NCBI GenBank assembly: GCA_900771195.1
Contig: CAAGMZ010000014.1
Coordinates: 18,947-82,946 of the forward strand
Reading direction: 5' to 3'
DNA from: Lachnospiraceae bacterium
GTDB lineage: Bacteria; Bacillota; Clostridia; Lachnospirales; Lachnospiraceae
Length of the DNA stretch: 64,000 nucleotides
Positions within the stretch are counted from its first letter, which is position 1, and the number at the start of each line of letters is the position of its first letter. Shown one piece after another: positions 1 to 9,421 of the stretch. The notes under the pieces were generated by a model. It ran no database searches, was not told where the DNA came from, and saw only the letters and a program-made list of their open reading frames with translations. The position numbers and the translations under genes were made by a program.

Positions 1-531
1 TTTGCCAGAATGGGCTCCATATATATGGAGAATGTTATGGGCATTCACAATCCGAGAGTGGGAATCGTCAATGTAGGTGCCGAAGAAGAAAAGGGCAATG
101 CGCTTGTTAAAGAAACCTTCCCTCTTCTTAAAGAATGCAAAGATATTAATTTTATCGGAAGTATAGAAGCAAGGGATATCCCGTCGGGAGGCGCTGACGT
201 AATAGTATGTGATGCTTTTGTCGGCAACTGCATTTTGAAGATGTTCGAGGGAGTCGGACAGACGCTTATATCAGAGATGAAGCAGACAATGCTCACAACA
301 TTTCGCGGCAAGATAGGAGCATTGCTTGTCAAGCCGTCACTTAAGCAGGTACTTAAGAAGTATGATGCATCTGAGTATGGCGGAGCACCGATGATAGGTC
401 TCAACGGACTTGTTGTAAAGTCTCACGGTTCATCCGATGCAAAGGAAATCAAAAATTCTATTTTGCAGTGTATTTCCTTTGTCGAAGCCGATATACCGGC
501 TAAGATTAAAGAGTCAATTATCAATGAGTAG
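1..531 (+). CDS. plsX: Phosphate acyltransferase PlsX, C-terminal part
   Basis: PlsX makes acyl-phosphate from acyl-ACP and inorganic phosphate, the first step of PlsX/PlsY phospholipid synthesis at the membrane face. The gene is already open at base 1 and its start lies outside the window, so about 176 C-terminal residues are visible. The family blocks GIVNVGAEEEKGN, the DVIVCDAFVGNCILK segment and the EYGGAPMIGLNG segment are all present. The acyl carrier protein gene follows after 53 bases, the usual plsX-acpP order, and plsY lies at 56.5 kb in the same window. The reading frame is intact to its TAG stop. Identification is firm; only the N-terminal half is unseen. Confidence 0.95.
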   Translation, partial: FARMGSIYMENVMGIHNPRVGIVNVGAEEEKGNALVKETFPLLKECKDINFIGSIEARDIPSGGADVIVCDAFVGNCILKMFEGVGQTLISEMKQTMLTTFRGKIGALLVKPSLKQVLKKYDASEYGGAPMIGLNGLVVKSHGSSDAKEIKNSILQCISFVEADIPAKIKESIINE

Positions 532-584
532 TTTTAATAGAATTATATCCGCTGCTGTTGGCAGGGAGAAAGGAAAGGTTAGAT

Positions 585-821
585 ATGGAATTTGAAAAGC
601 TTCAGGAGATTATTGCGGAGGTGCTCAACATTGATCCCAGTGAAATCACATTGGACACTAAGTTTGTGGATGATTTAGGAGCAGATTCCCTTGATGTATT
701 CCAGATTATCATGGGAATTGAGGATCAGTTTGATATAGAAATTCCCAATGAGGCTGCGGAGTCAATCGTTACTGTATCTGATGCAGTTGACCAGATCAAA
801 GAAGCACTTAGCGGTAAATAA
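585..821 (+). CDS. acpP: Acyl carrier protein
   Basis: Carries growing fatty-acyl chains on a phosphopantetheine arm in the cytoplasm and feeds acyl groups to PlsX. The product is 78 residues, acidic, and has the GADSLD motif whose serine takes the phosphopantetheine. The ATG at 585 is chosen because a purine-rich ribosome-binding stretch (about 565-579) sits just upstream and the protein then begins MEFEKLQEII, as the family does; a TTG at 558 in the same frame would put the binding site inside the coding region. It sits between plsX and rnc, a common arrangement. Confidence 0.95.
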   Translation: MEFEKLQEIIAEVLNIDPSEITLDTKFVDDLGADSLDVFQIIMGIEDQFDIEIPNEAAESIVTVSDAVDQIKEALSGK

Positions 822-852
822 TAGTGCGGTTTTATTACAGAAATCAGCTAAG

Positions 853-873
853 AAGCCCGGCAACGGGCTTTTT
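853..873 (+). terminator. Small hairpin with short T-run between acpP and rnc
   Basis: A 7-bp stem (AAGCCCG at 853-859 with CGGGCTT at 864-870) closes a GCAA tetraloop and is followed by TTT. The short T-run suggests a weak terminator or attenuator that would lower read-through from acpP into rnc. Confidence 0.5.
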
Positions 874-920
874 AGTCTATGGAAGAGTTTTTGCTTTTGG
901 CATATCACGAAAGGACCAAT

Positions 921-1601
921 ATGGCAGATTCTAAGCTTAAAGATTTTGAGCAGGTGATAGGGTATACATTCAAAAACATAAATCTGCTCAGACTTGCTCT
1001 TACTCACAGTTCTTATGGCAACGAGGCGTATCACAACAAGTTTCATAACAATGAAAGGCTTGAGTTTCTCGGTGATGCAGTCCTTGAGATAACCGTAAGT
1101 GACTATATTTTTGAAAAATACGACAATCAGCCGGAGGGTGAACTTACCAAGCTGAGGGCGAGTATCGTGTGTGAACCGACGCTCGCATTGTGTGCCAGAG
1201 ATATTAATCTCGGAAGTATGCTTTATCTCGGAAAAGGTGAGGAGATGACCGGCGGCAGATTCAGGGACTCCATAACAAGTGACGCATTTGAGGCAGTTAT
1301 CGGCGCCATTTATAAAGATGGAGGCATTGAATGTGCCCGAGCATTTGTCAGGGAGCATGTTCTGAATGACATTGATCAGAAAAAGCTGTTTGTGGACAGC
1401 AAGTCTATTCTGCAGGAAAAAATACAGGAGTTTTCCCCGGACGGACCTGAGTATGTTCTTATCAGTGAGACGGGGCCGGACCACTGTAAGGAATTTCGTG
1501 TAAAGGTATGTGCGGAAGGAAAAGAGCTGGCCCGGGGTGTGGGAAAGACCAAGAAAGCCGCTGAACAGCAGGCGGCATACAATGCCATTTTGAAAATGTA
1601 G
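921..1601 (+). CDS. rnc: Ribonuclease III
   Basis: Cuts double-stranded RNA, notably in rRNA precursor processing. The product is 226 residues from the ATG at 921, which has an AAAGGA ribosome-binding site 6-7 bases upstream; an in-frame ATG at 879 has no such site and lies just after the upstream hairpin. The N-terminal nuclease domain carries the signature ERLEFLGDAVLE and a second acidic patch (SDAFEAVIGAIY). The C-terminal ~70 residues form a double-stranded RNA-binding domain ending in KTKKAAEQQAA. It is followed 13 bases later by smc, the standard rnc-smc-ftsY order of Firmicutes. Confidence 0.96.
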   Translation: MADSKLKDFEQVIGYTFKNINLLRLALTHSSYGNEAYHNKFHNNERLEFLGDAVLEITVSDYIFEKYDNQPEGELTKLRASIVCEPTLALCARDINLGSMLYLGKGEEMTGGRFRDSITSDAFEAVIGAIYKDGGIECARAFVREHVLNDIDQKKLFVDSKSILQEKIQEFSPDGPEYVLISETGPDHCKEFRVKVCAEGKELARGVGKTKKAAEQQAAYNAILKM

Positions 1602-1614
1602 GTGCGAGGACTTT

Positions 1615-4600
1615 ATGTATTTAAAAAAGATTGAGGTGCAGGGTTTCAAATCCTTCGCCAACCGGCTTGTTTTTGAATTTGACAACGGAATTACGGGAAT
1701 AGTGGGCCCCAACGGAAGCGGCAAAAGTAATATTGCAGACGCAGTCCGCTGGGTTCTTGGTGAACAGAGTGCAAAGCAGTTACGTGGCGCAAAGATGGAG
1801 GACATTATTTTTGCGGGAACAGAGACAAGAAAGCCGGTAAGCTTTGCCGGCGTTTCACTTACGATAGATAATTCCGACCATAACCTTGACATAGATTATG
1901 ATGAAGTGACCGTGACCAGAAGGGTGTTCCGCTCAGGCGAGAGTGAGTATCTGATTAACGGCAATAACTGCAGGCTCAAGGATATCAATGAGCTTTTTTA
2001 TGATACAGGTATAGGTAAAGAGGGCTATTCCATTATCGGTCAGGGCCAGGTAGACAAAATACTCAGCGGAAAGCCGGAGGAACGCCGTGAGATATTTGAT
2101 GAGGCGGCAGGAATAGTCAAGTACAAGAAACGTAAGGCTGCAGCACAGAAAAGCCTTGAAAATGAAACCAATAATCTTGTGCGCATAAGCGATATTCTCG
2201 CAGAGCTTGAAAAGCAGGTGGGCCCCCTTGAAATACAGTCTGAAAAAGCAAGGAAATACCTTAAGCTCAAAGAAAGCCTTAAGACCTATGACATCAATCT
2301 TTTTCTTGTGCAGGCTGAGTCACTGACGCAGAGCATCAATGAGATGACGGAAAAGCTTGATGTGGTAAATTCGGATATAGAAGCCGCAACTGAGGAACTT
2401 GACAGAATAAAGGCTGTTTACGATGAGAAGGACAGTGAGATTCAGAGCACTTCAGCCAGAATAGAAGAGCTTAACGCTCTTTTGAGCAGCACGGAAATTG
2501 AAAAAAGCAGACTTTTAAACCGCATTGAGATTCTTAAAGAGCAGATAAAATCAGTAAGTGCAAGTGATGAACATCTTGCGGAGAGAATCAGGTCCATAAA
2601 TGACCAGATAGAAGAACGCAATGAGGAAAAGAGCAGATTACTCAAGGAAAAATTCAGGATAAGCGACAGCATTGATGAAATTCATGCAAGGCAGAACGAG
2701 GCTGACGGAAAAGTCAGTGAACTAAATAATGAGATTGCTTCGGTAACCGCAGATATGGAAAACGGCAGAAATGCCATAATGGAAAACCTGAACCAGAAGG
2801 GCACCATCAAGACTAATATCCAGCGTTATGAAACCATGCTTGAACAGATAGGAATACGGAAAGCCGAGATAAACAGCCGTCTTATCAATTTCAAGACAGA
2901 TGAAGACCAGTTTGACAATGCACTGAACGACTGCAAAAAAAAGCTTGATGCAATAACCGCAGAAGTGAACAGACTTACATCCGATAACGAGAAGCTTTCT
3001 GCTGAACGTGAAGAGATTAAAAATGAACGGACATTGGCTGAAGCCAGACTCAACTCCGCCAAGGAGCAGAGCATGCGCATACAGTCAAGACTTGAAACTC
3101 TCAAAAATATAGCTGAACGTTATGACGGCTACGGAAACAGCATCAGAAAAGTAATGGAATGCAGGGACAAAAATCCCGGAATAATTGGTGTTGTTGCCGA
3201 CATTATTAAGACTGAGTCAAAGTACGAGGTGGCTATTGAGACAGCGCTTGGAGGAACTATCCAGAATATTGTGACGGATACTGAGGAGACTGCCAAAAAG
3301 ATGATTCAGTACCTTAAGCAGAATAAGTTCGGACGCGCAACCTTTTTGCCGTTGTCGGCTGTTTCGGGAAGAAAGAACAACAGAGAGGACATGGACCGCG
3401 AACCGGGATTTATAGGTTATGCGTCGGACCTTGTTGACACAGAGCCGCAGTATAAGGAACTCACGGCATATCTGTTGGGAAGATGTGTTGTAGCAGATAC
3501 TATTGACAATGCACTTAAGATTAACAGAAAATATAACCATTCCCTTAAGATAGTTACTCTTGAGGGAGAGCTTCTCAATCCCGGAGGTTCAATGACAGGT
3601 GGTGCTTTCAAAAACTCCAGCAATCTTTTGGGAAGAAGAAGGGAAATAGAAGAACTGGAAGAGCTTCTTGCGAAATCCGAGAAGTCTGTGGAAAAGCTTT
3701 CCGGGGATATAGGACGTGCATCGGAGCAGATGAAGTCCATGGCAGCGCAGATTGCCGACAATAATGAGACACTGCAGGCAAAGCTCCTCGAACAGAACAA
3801 TGCAAGCCATGAGTACAGTCAGGCTCAGGCAAAACAGAATGAAATCAAGTCAATGTATGCTGATAACCGAAAGGAAATTGATGATATCGAAGCTCAGGTA
3901 AAGGATATCAACGAAAACCTTACATCACTCCGCAGCGAGCTTGGGCAGATAGAAGAGTTCAATGAGCATACATCAAAGGAAGGTGAGGAGCTTTCCGTAA
4001 AGCTTGAAGCACTTAAGGCTGAACTTGCTGACAGGACAAAGATTGCCCAGAATGTCCATATTGAGTATTCCGAAGTTTCACAGAAGGCTGATTTTACGGA
4101 AGAGAGCGTAAAACGTGTGCTTTGTGAGATTGAGAGGCTCAGAGGAGAAATAGAAGACCTTCAGGACAACAAGGTTGACTCAGCCAATGAAATAGAGATT
4201 AGAAACAAAGAAATCGAAGAGATTACGAAAACAGTTGCCGGTTCGGATGAATCCGTAAAATCATACACCGAAGAAATAACGGAACTCAGGGAAAAGAAAG
4301 AAAAACTCAGCGAGTCAATTAAGAGCTTTTTCGAATCACGCGAAGAATGTCAGAACAGGCTTGTGGAACTTGAGAAGGAACAGTTCAGGCTCTCACAGTC
4401 AAAGGAGAAGTACGAGACAGCCAAGGACAGCAACATCGATTACATGTGGAATGAGTATGAGCTCACGTTCAATCAGGCTTTGGAGCTTCGCAATGATAGC
4501 CTCACCGATGAAGCTGAAATGAAAAAAATGGTCACCTCACTTAAGAGTGATATAAGAAAGCTTGGAGATGTAAATGTAAATGCCATCGAAGAATATAAAG

Positions 4601-5190
4601 AGGTGGCAGAGCGGTACAGTTTCCTGAAAGGCCAGCATGATGACCTGACGGAGGCAAGAGAAAAGCTGATTTCCGTAATTGACGAGCTTGACACGGGAAT
4701 GCGTACGCAGTTTGAGGAAAAATTCGGAGAGATAAAAACTGAGTTTGACAAAGTGTTCAAGCAGCTTTTCGGAGGCGGAAAGGGAACAATAGAGCTTGAC
4801 CCTGACGCGGACATTCTTGAAGCTGATATTACGATTATCTCACAGCCGCCGGGAAAGAAGCTTCAGAATATGATGCAGCTTTCCGGAGGTGAGAAGGCGC
4901 TTACGGCGATTTGCCTTCTTTTTGCCATACAGAACCTTAAGCCGTCGCCGTTCTGTCTGCTGGATGAGATTGAGGCAGCTTTGGATGACTCAAATGTTGA
5001 CAGATTTGCCAGATATCTGCATAATCTTACTAAGAATACACAGTTTATTGTGATAACCCACAGACGCGGAACGATGGCTGCCGCAGACCGGCTGTACGGA
5101 ATCACCATGCAGGAAAAGGGTGTTTCAACGCTTGTGTCGGTTGACCTTGCAAGCAGTCAGATAGATAATCAGAAAGAGCAGAGGAAATAG
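1615..5190 (+). CDS. smc: Chromosome partition protein SMC
   Basis: The ATPase core of condensin, organising and segregating the chromosome. The 1191-residue length is typical. The N-terminal Walker A (GPNGSGKS, residues 31-38) and the C-terminal signature LSGGEKAL (~1089) and Walker B CLLDEIEAALD (~1112) would come together in the head. Two long charged coiled-coil arms flank a globular hinge at about residues 515-665 that keeps the glycine-rich LNPGGSMTGG segment. A GAGGA site at 1606-1610 supports the start. ftsY begins two bases after the stop, so the two are probably translated together. The SMC partners scpA and scpB are not in the window. Confidence 0.98.
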   Translation: MYLKKIEVQGFKSFANRLVFEFDNGITGIVGPNGSGKSNIADAVRWVLGEQSAKQLRGAKMEDIIFAGTETRKPVSFAGVSLTIDNSDHNLDIDYDEVTVTRRVFRSGESEYLINGNNCRLKDINELFYDTGIGKEGYSIIGQGQVDKILSGKPEERREIFDEAAGIVKYKKRKAAAQKSLENETNNLVRISDILAELEKQVGPLEIQSEKARKYLKLKESLKTYDINLFLVQAESLTQSINEMTEKLDVVNSDIEAATEELDRIKAVYDEKDSEIQSTSARIEELNALLSSTEIEKSRLLNRIEILKEQIKSVSASDEHLAERIRSINDQIEERNEEKSRLLKEKFRISDSIDEIHARQNEADGKVSELNNEIASVTADMENGRNAIMENLNQKGTIKTNIQRYETMLEQIGIRKAEINSRLINFKTDEDQFDNALNDCKKKLDAITAEVNRLTSDNEKLSAEREEIKNERTLAEARLNSAKEQSMRIQSRLETLKNIAERYDGYGNSIRKVMECRDKNPGIIGVVADIIKTESKYEVAIETALGGTIQNIVTDTEETAKKMIQYLKQNKFGRATFLPLSAVSGRKNNREDMDREPGFIGYASDLVDTEPQYKELTAYLLGRCVVADTIDNALKINRKYNHSLKIVTLEGELLNPGGSMTGGAFKNSSNLLGRRREIEELEELLAKSEKSVEKLSGDIGRASEQMKSMAAQIADNNETLQAKLLEQNNASHEYSQAQAKQNEIKSMYADNRKEIDDIEAQVKDINENLTSLRSELGQIEEFNEHTSKEGEELSVKLEALKAELADRTKIAQNVHIEYSEVSQKADFTEESVKRVLCEIERLRGEIEDLQDNKVDSANEIEIRNKEIEEITKTVAGSDESVKSYTEEITELREKKEKLSESIKSFFESREECQNRLVELEKEQFRLSQSKEKYETAKDSNIDYMWNEYELTFNQALELRNDSLTDEAEMKKMVTSLKSDIRKLGDVNVNAIEEYKEVAERYSFLKGQHDDLTEAREKLISVIDELDTGMRTQFEEKFGEIKTEFDKVFKQLFGGGKGTIELDPDADILEADITIISQPPGKKLQNMMQLSGGEKALTAICLLFAIQNLKPSPFCLLDEIEAALDDSNVDRFARYLHNLTKNTQFIVITHRRGTMAAADRLYGITMQEKGVSTLVSVDLASSQIDNQKEQRK

Positions 5191-5192
5191 GA

Positions 5193-6140
5193 ATGGGATT
5201 TTTTAAAAAGCTTGTGGCAGGACTTGCCAAGACCCGTGATAATGTGGTTTCCGGTCTTAATTCGATTTTTCACGGCTTCAGCAAAATAGATGACGACTTT
5301 TATGATGAGCTTGAAGAGACACTTATCATGGGTGACATCGGAGTTGAAACTACCGAGAAGATAATCGATGATCTTAAGGCTAAGGTAAAAGAACTGAAGA
5401 TTAAGGAACCTGAGCAGTGCCGGGAACTGCTTGTGGACTCCATTAAGGAGCAGATGAATCTCGGGGAAAATGCCTATGAGTTTGAGAACCGCAAATCGGT
5501 AATTCTTGTTATCGGCGTAAACGGCGTGGGGAAGACCACCTCAATAGGGAAAATTGCTGCAGGACTTAAGGCACAGGGCAGGAAGGTGATTCTTGCTGCT
5601 GCAGATACATTCAGGGCAGCCGCCATTGAACAGCTCACGGAGTGGGCTGACAGGGCAGGTGTTGATATAATTGCACAGAACGAAGGCTCTGACCCGGGTG
5701 CGGTTATTTTTGATGCGATTCAGGCAGCCAAATCCCGTAATGCCGATGTGCTTATATGCGATACGGCAGGGCGGCTTCACAATAAAAAGAATCTCATGGA
5801 TGAGCTGAAAAAGATAGACAAGATTATTACAAGGGAGTATCCTGAAGCTTACAGGGAAAATCTTATCGTCCTTGACGGAACGACCGGGCAGAATGCTCTT
5901 TCACAGCTCAGGGAATTTAAGGAAGCAGCGGATATCTCAGGAATAATACTTACCAAGATGGATGGCACTGCCAAGGGCGGAATAGCCGTTGCAATTCAGG
6001 CGGAGTACGGGGTGCCCGTTAAATATATCGGTGTGGGCGAACATATTGATGATTTACAGAAGTTTGATTCTGACAGGTTTGTGAGTGCACTTTTTGAAAT
6101 AAAAGGAGAAGTTGAAGATGACGAAAGAACTGACGCTTGA
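5193..6140 (+). CDS. ftsY: Signal recognition particle receptor FtsY
   Basis: The membrane-associated SRP receptor GTPase that docks Ffh-ribosome complexes at the Sec translocon. The product is 315 residues. The short N-terminal part (starting MGFFKKLVAGLAK) lacks the long acidic A domain of proteobacterial FtsY, as is usual in Firmicutes. The NG domain shows the P-loop GVNGVGKTTS (~108-117), DTAGRLHNKKNL (~189) and TKMDGTAKGG (~253). It follows smc by two bases, and its last 23 bases overlap the start of the threonine dehydratase gene. Its partner gene ffh is at 13.2 kb. Confidence 0.97.
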   Translation: MGFFKKLVAGLAKTRDNVVSGLNSIFHGFSKIDDDFYDELEETLIMGDIGVETTEKIIDDLKAKVKELKIKEPEQCRELLVDSIKEQMNLGENAYEFENRKSVILVIGVNGVGKTTSIGKIAAGLKAQGRKVILAAADTFRAAAIEQLTEWADRAGVDIIAQNEGSDPGAVIFDAIQAAKSRNADVLICDTAGRLHNKKNLMDELKKIDKIITREYPEAYRENLIVLDGTTGQNALSQLREFKEAADISGIILTKMDGTAKGGIAVAIQAEYGVPVKYIGVGEHIDDLQKFDSDRFVSALFEIKGEVEDDERTDA

Positions 6141-7338
6141 AAAATTTGAAGAAGCATCTGAGCGTGTCAAAGAGGTGACCAGTGACACAAGGCTTGTGTA
6201 CAGCGAGTATTACAGCAACCAGACAGGTAATAAGGTTTATCTTAAGCCGGAAAATATGCAGTACACAGGAGCTTACAAGGTACGCGGCGCATATTATAAG
6301 ATAAGCACGCTTTCACCTGAAGAAAGAAGTAAGGGTCTTATAACTGCATCTGCCGGTAATCATGCGCAGGGCGTAGCCTATGCGGCCAAAATATACGGCG
6401 TAAAGGCTACGATAGTAATGCCTACTTCAACACCTATTATTAAAATAAACCGTACAAAGAGCTACGGAGCAGATGTGGTGCTTTACGGAGATGTTTATGA
6501 TGAGTCCTGTGAGCATGCGATGAGACTTGCCGAGGAGAACGGATATACATTTATACATCCATTTGATGATCTGGATGTAGCAACAGGTCAGGGCACAATC
6601 GCAATGGAAATCATAAAAGAGCTTCCCACTGTTGATTATATTCTTGTACCCATTGGCGGCGGCGGTCTTGCCACGGGTGTGTCAACACTTGCCAAAATGC
6701 TCAATCCCAAAATAAAGGTTATCGGTGTTGAGCCTGCAGGAGCCAACTGCATGCAGGTATCTCTCCGCAATAAGAAAGTAACAACGCTTTCCGGCGTCAA
6801 CACTATTGCCGACGGTACGGCAGTAAAGACTCCGGGAACCAAAATATTCCCTTATATCCAGAAAAATATCGATGATATAATCACAATTGAGGACGATGAG
6901 CTTATAGTCGCATTCCTTGATATGGTTGAAAATCACAAGATGGTTGTTGAGAACTCAGGTCTTCTCAGTGTTGCCGCTTTAAAGCATCTTGATGTGAAGA
7001 ATAAAAAGATAGTATCAATCTTAAGCGGCGGTAATATGGATGTGATAACGATGGCAACGGTTGTGCGTCAGGGACTCATACAGCGAGGAAGAGTATTTTC
7101 TTTTTCCGTTCTGCTTCCCGACAAGCCGGGTGAACTTCTCAAGGTTGCCAAGGTCATTGCAGATACAAAGGGCAATGTAATAAAGCTTGACCATAACCAG
7201 TTTGTAAGCATCAACAGAAATTCTGCTGTTGAACTTAAAATCACACTTGAGGCATTCGGCGAGGAGCATAAGGAAGAGATACTTGATGCTCTCAGAAATG
7301 CCGGCTACGAGCCTAAGCTTATTCAGACAAGTTTTTAG
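6118..7338 (+). CDS. ilvA: Threonine ammonia-lyase (threonine dehydratase) with ACT domain
   Basis: A PLP enzyme turning L-threonine into 2-oxobutanoate and ammonia, either for isoleucine synthesis or for threonine breakdown. The product is 406 residues from the ATG at 6118; AGGAG at 6104-6108 gives correct spacing, whereas a TTG at 6112 would be too close. The PLP lysine is Lys54 in TGAYKVRGA, and the phosphate-binding glycine loop GGGGLATG lies near residue 182. A single ACT-like domain (from ~327, beginning SFSVLLPDKPGELL) indicates effector control. The length with one ACT resembles the single-ACT, catabolic-type group rather than the longer two-domain IlvA; which role applies cannot be told here. 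The start lies inside ftsY. Confidence 0.92.
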   Translation: MTKELTLEKFEEASERVKEVTSDTRLVYSEYYSNQTGNKVYLKPENMQYTGAYKVRGAYYKISTLSPEERSKGLITASAGNHAQGVAYAAKIYGVKATIVMPTSTPIIKINRTKSYGADVVLYGDVYDESCEHAMRLAEENGYTFIHPFDDLDVATGQGTIAMEIIKELPTVDYILVPIGGGGLATGVSTLAKMLNPKIKVIGVEPAGANCMQVSLRNKKVTTLSGVNTIADGTAVKTPGTKIFPYIQKNIDDIITIEDDELIVAFLDMVENHKMVVENSGLLSVAALKHLDVKNKKIVSILSGGNMDVITMATVVRQGLIQRGRVFSFSVLLPDKPGELLKVAKVIADTKGNVIKLDHNQFVSINRNSAVELKITLEAFGEEHKEEILDALRNAGYEPKLIQTSF

Positions 7339-7350
7339 TCAGGAGGAGAA

Positions 7351-8700
7351 ATGGACGGTAAATCAGAGGGAAAAAAGAGACTGTCCCAGACTCAGTTTAT
7401 AATTTTAGGGTTTCTCATAATAATTGTAGTGGGAACATTTCTTCTTATGTTTCCCATTTCTTCCGCAGACGGAAGTTTTACCTCTTTTGCCGACTGCGTA
7501 TTTACGGCTGTCAGCGCCACATGTGTTACGGGGCTTGTAGTTGTTGATACGTTCACGCACTGGTCAGTATTCGGGCAGATAGTTATTTTGTGCCTGATTC
7601 AGGTGGGCGGACTCGGATTTATCACAATCGGAGTCATGTTCTCAATGATTCTGAGGCGAAGGATAGGCCTTAAGACCAGAGGACTTTTGCAGGAAAGCGT
7701 TAACACCCTTAAAATCGGCGGTATAATAAAGCTTACCAAAAAGATAATAAAAGGTACTCTCTTTATAGAGGGAAGCGGTGCACTTATTCTCGGAATAAGG
7801 TTTTCTTTTGACTATGGACCGCTAAGAGGCATGTATTATGGCTTGTTCCACTCTGTATCTGCATTTTGTAATGCGGGCTTTGATCTGATGGGAATAAATG
7901 AGCCCTACTGTTCGCTCACAAGATATGTGGGCGACCCGGTTGTAAATATAACGGTGATGGCACTGATCATCATCGGAGGAATAGGTTTTATCGTATGGGA
8001 TGATATTACGACCAACAAGCTTAATTTCAAAAAATATATGCTGCAGACCAAAGTAGTGCTTGTTACCACAGCAGTGCTTGTATTGGGCGGAGGGCTGCTT
8101 TTCTTTGCAACGGAATTCAACAATACAATGGCAGGCATGAATCCCGGTACACGGATACTTGCCTCGCTTTTCAGTTCCGTAACCGCAAGGACAGCAGGAT
8201 TCAACACTGTTGACACGGCAGCACTCACGGGAGGCTCCAAGATACTTACCGTAGTGCTGATGTTTATAGGCGGTTCACCCGGCTCAACGGCCGGCGGAAT
8301 CAAGACGACAACCATATTCGTTCTGCTTATAAATCTGTTCTCGGGTATAAGTACCGGAAAGGGCGGCTCAGTGTTTAAGAGGCGGTTTGAGGAAGATGCG
8401 GTAAGAAAGGCCAGCTTTGTATTTCTTTTAAACCTTCTGCTTGGGCTTGTGGCTTGTTTTATAATACTTGCGGTTAACAATCTGGCATTTGAGGATGTGG
8501 TATTTGAGGTGTTCTCGGCAATCGGTACTGTTGGCATGAGTACCGGTATAACAAGAGACTTGAATATTGTATCAAGAGTTATTATAATGATACTGATGTT
8601 CTGCGGGCGTATAGGAAGCTTGTCGTTTGCATTGTCATTTATGCAGAATAAGAAATCGGCGCCTGTATATTATCCTTCGGAGAATATTTCAATCGGATAG
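7351..8700 (+). CDS. ktrB: Potassium uptake transporter, TrkH/KtrB family
   Basis: Membrane subunit of a Ktr-type potassium (sodium-coupled) uptake system. The 449-residue product is hydrophobic throughout and contains the four pore-loop glycines of the family: TCVTGL, AFCNAGF, ARTAGFN and GTVGMST. The third membrane unit carries the flexible GGSPGSTAGGIKT loop, a gating feature known in KtrB. AGGAGG just upstream (7341-7346) supports the start. It follows ilvA by 12 bases and is followed 24 bases later by its regulatory subunit, so the pair is probably co-transcribed from the ftsY/ilvA side. No c-di-AMP riboswitch is seen ahead of it. Confidence 0.93.
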   Translation: MDGKSEGKKRLSQTQFIILGFLIIIVVGTFLLMFPISSADGSFTSFADCVFTAVSATCVTGLVVVDTFTHWSVFGQIVILCLIQVGGLGFITIGVMFSMILRRRIGLKTRGLLQESVNTLKIGGIIKLTKKIIKGTLFIEGSGALILGIRFSFDYGPLRGMYYGLFHSVSAFCNAGFDLMGINEPYCSLTRYVGDPVVNITVMALIIIGGIGFIVWDDITTNKLNFKKYMLQTKVVLVTTAVLVLGGGLLFFATEFNNTMAGMNPGTRILASLFSSVTARTAGFNTVDTAALTGGSKILTVVLMFIGGSPGSTAGGIKTTTIFVLLINLFSGISTGKGGSVFKRRFEEDAVRKASFVFLLNLLLGLVACFIILAVNNLAFEDVVFEVFSAIGTVGMSTGITRDLNIVSRVIIMILMFCGRIGSLSFALSFMQNKKSAPVYYPSENISIG

Positions 8701-8724
8701 AGCCTTTTTCGGAATGGAGGAATT

Positions 8725-9369
8725 ATGAAATCTTTTTTGGTTATAGGAGTTGGCAAGTTCGGACATCATCTTTGCAGAAATCTTGCCAAAAATAACTGTG
8801 AGATAATGATTATTGACAAGGATGAGGAGCAGGTGGATGATCTTCTGCCGTATGTCACCAATGCCAAAATCGGGGACTGTACCAACCAGGAGGTTCTGCA
8901 GAGCCTTGGCGTATCTAATTTTGATGTGTGCTTTGTGTGCATAGGGGAGAATTTTCAGAGCTCTCTTGAGGTGACGAGCCTTGTTAAGGAAATGGGCGGA
9001 CAGTGCGTTGTGAGCCTTGCAAGCCGTGATATCCATGCAAAGTTTCTGCTCAGGAACGGTGCTGATTCGGTTATATATCCTGACAGGGATATTGCCGAGA
9101 GAGTTGCCAAAAAATACAGCAAAAGAACAGTTTTTGATTACATAGAGCTTGACTCTGAGTATGGCATATATGAGATACCGCCTTTTCCGGAGTGTATAGG
9201 AAAGACTATTCAGCAGGTTAATTTCCGTTCCAAATATGAGGCCAACATTATCGGCTACCGTCGGGAAGGGAAGACGCATATGATGCCCACTGCGGATTAT
9301 GTGTTTAAGGAAGATGAGCATCTGATAGTTGTCGGTAAGAACAAGAAACTTGATAAGGTTATTTCGTAA
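8725..9369 (+). CDS. ktrA: Potassium uptake regulatory subunit, TrkA/KtrA (RCK) family
   Basis: Cytoplasmic ring-forming gating subunit for KtrB. The 214-residue product has an N-terminal Rossmann RCK domain starting KSFLVIGVGKFG (the GxGxxG nucleotide motif), with the acidic end of strand 2 (IIDKDEEQ), and a C-terminal TrkA_C domain from about residue 135. In related Firmicutes the RCK_C domain binds c-di-AMP; that is family knowledge and not visible here. GGAGG at 8716-8720 supports the start. A clear terminator follows, so this is probably the end of the smc-ftsY-ilvA-ktrBA transcript. Confidence 0.94.
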   Translation: MKSFLVIGVGKFGHHLCRNLAKNNCEIMIIDKDEEQVDDLLPYVTNAKIGDCTNQEVLQSLGVSNFDVCFVCIGENFQSSLEVTSLVKEMGGQCVVSLASRDIHAKFLLRNGADSVIYPDRDIAERVAKKYSKRTVFDYIELDSEYGIYEIPPFPECIGKTIQQVNFRSKYEANIIGYRREGKTHMMPTADYVFKEDEHLIVVGKNKKLDKVIS

Positions 9370-9375
9370 ATTATT

Positions 9376-9410
9376 AATGCTGTGAGTTTAAGGATTCACA
9401 GCATTTTTTT
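9376..9410 (+). terminator. Intrinsic terminator after ktrA
   Basis: A perfect 10-bp stem (AATGCTGTGA at 9376-9385 with TCACAGCATT at 9396-9405), a 10-base loop and a T-run through 9410. The ribosome-binding site of the next gene (GGAGG, 9411-9415) starts at the very next base, so the hairpin could also affect initiation of the downstream nuclease gene. Confidence 0.88.
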
Positions 9411-9421
9411 GGAGGGTAAGT

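Noticed and set aside
762..1892. A long minus-strand open frame (376 codons) opposite acpP, rnc and the start of smc
   Set aside because: It is antisense to three well-supported genes, has no family motif and no good ribosome-binding site.
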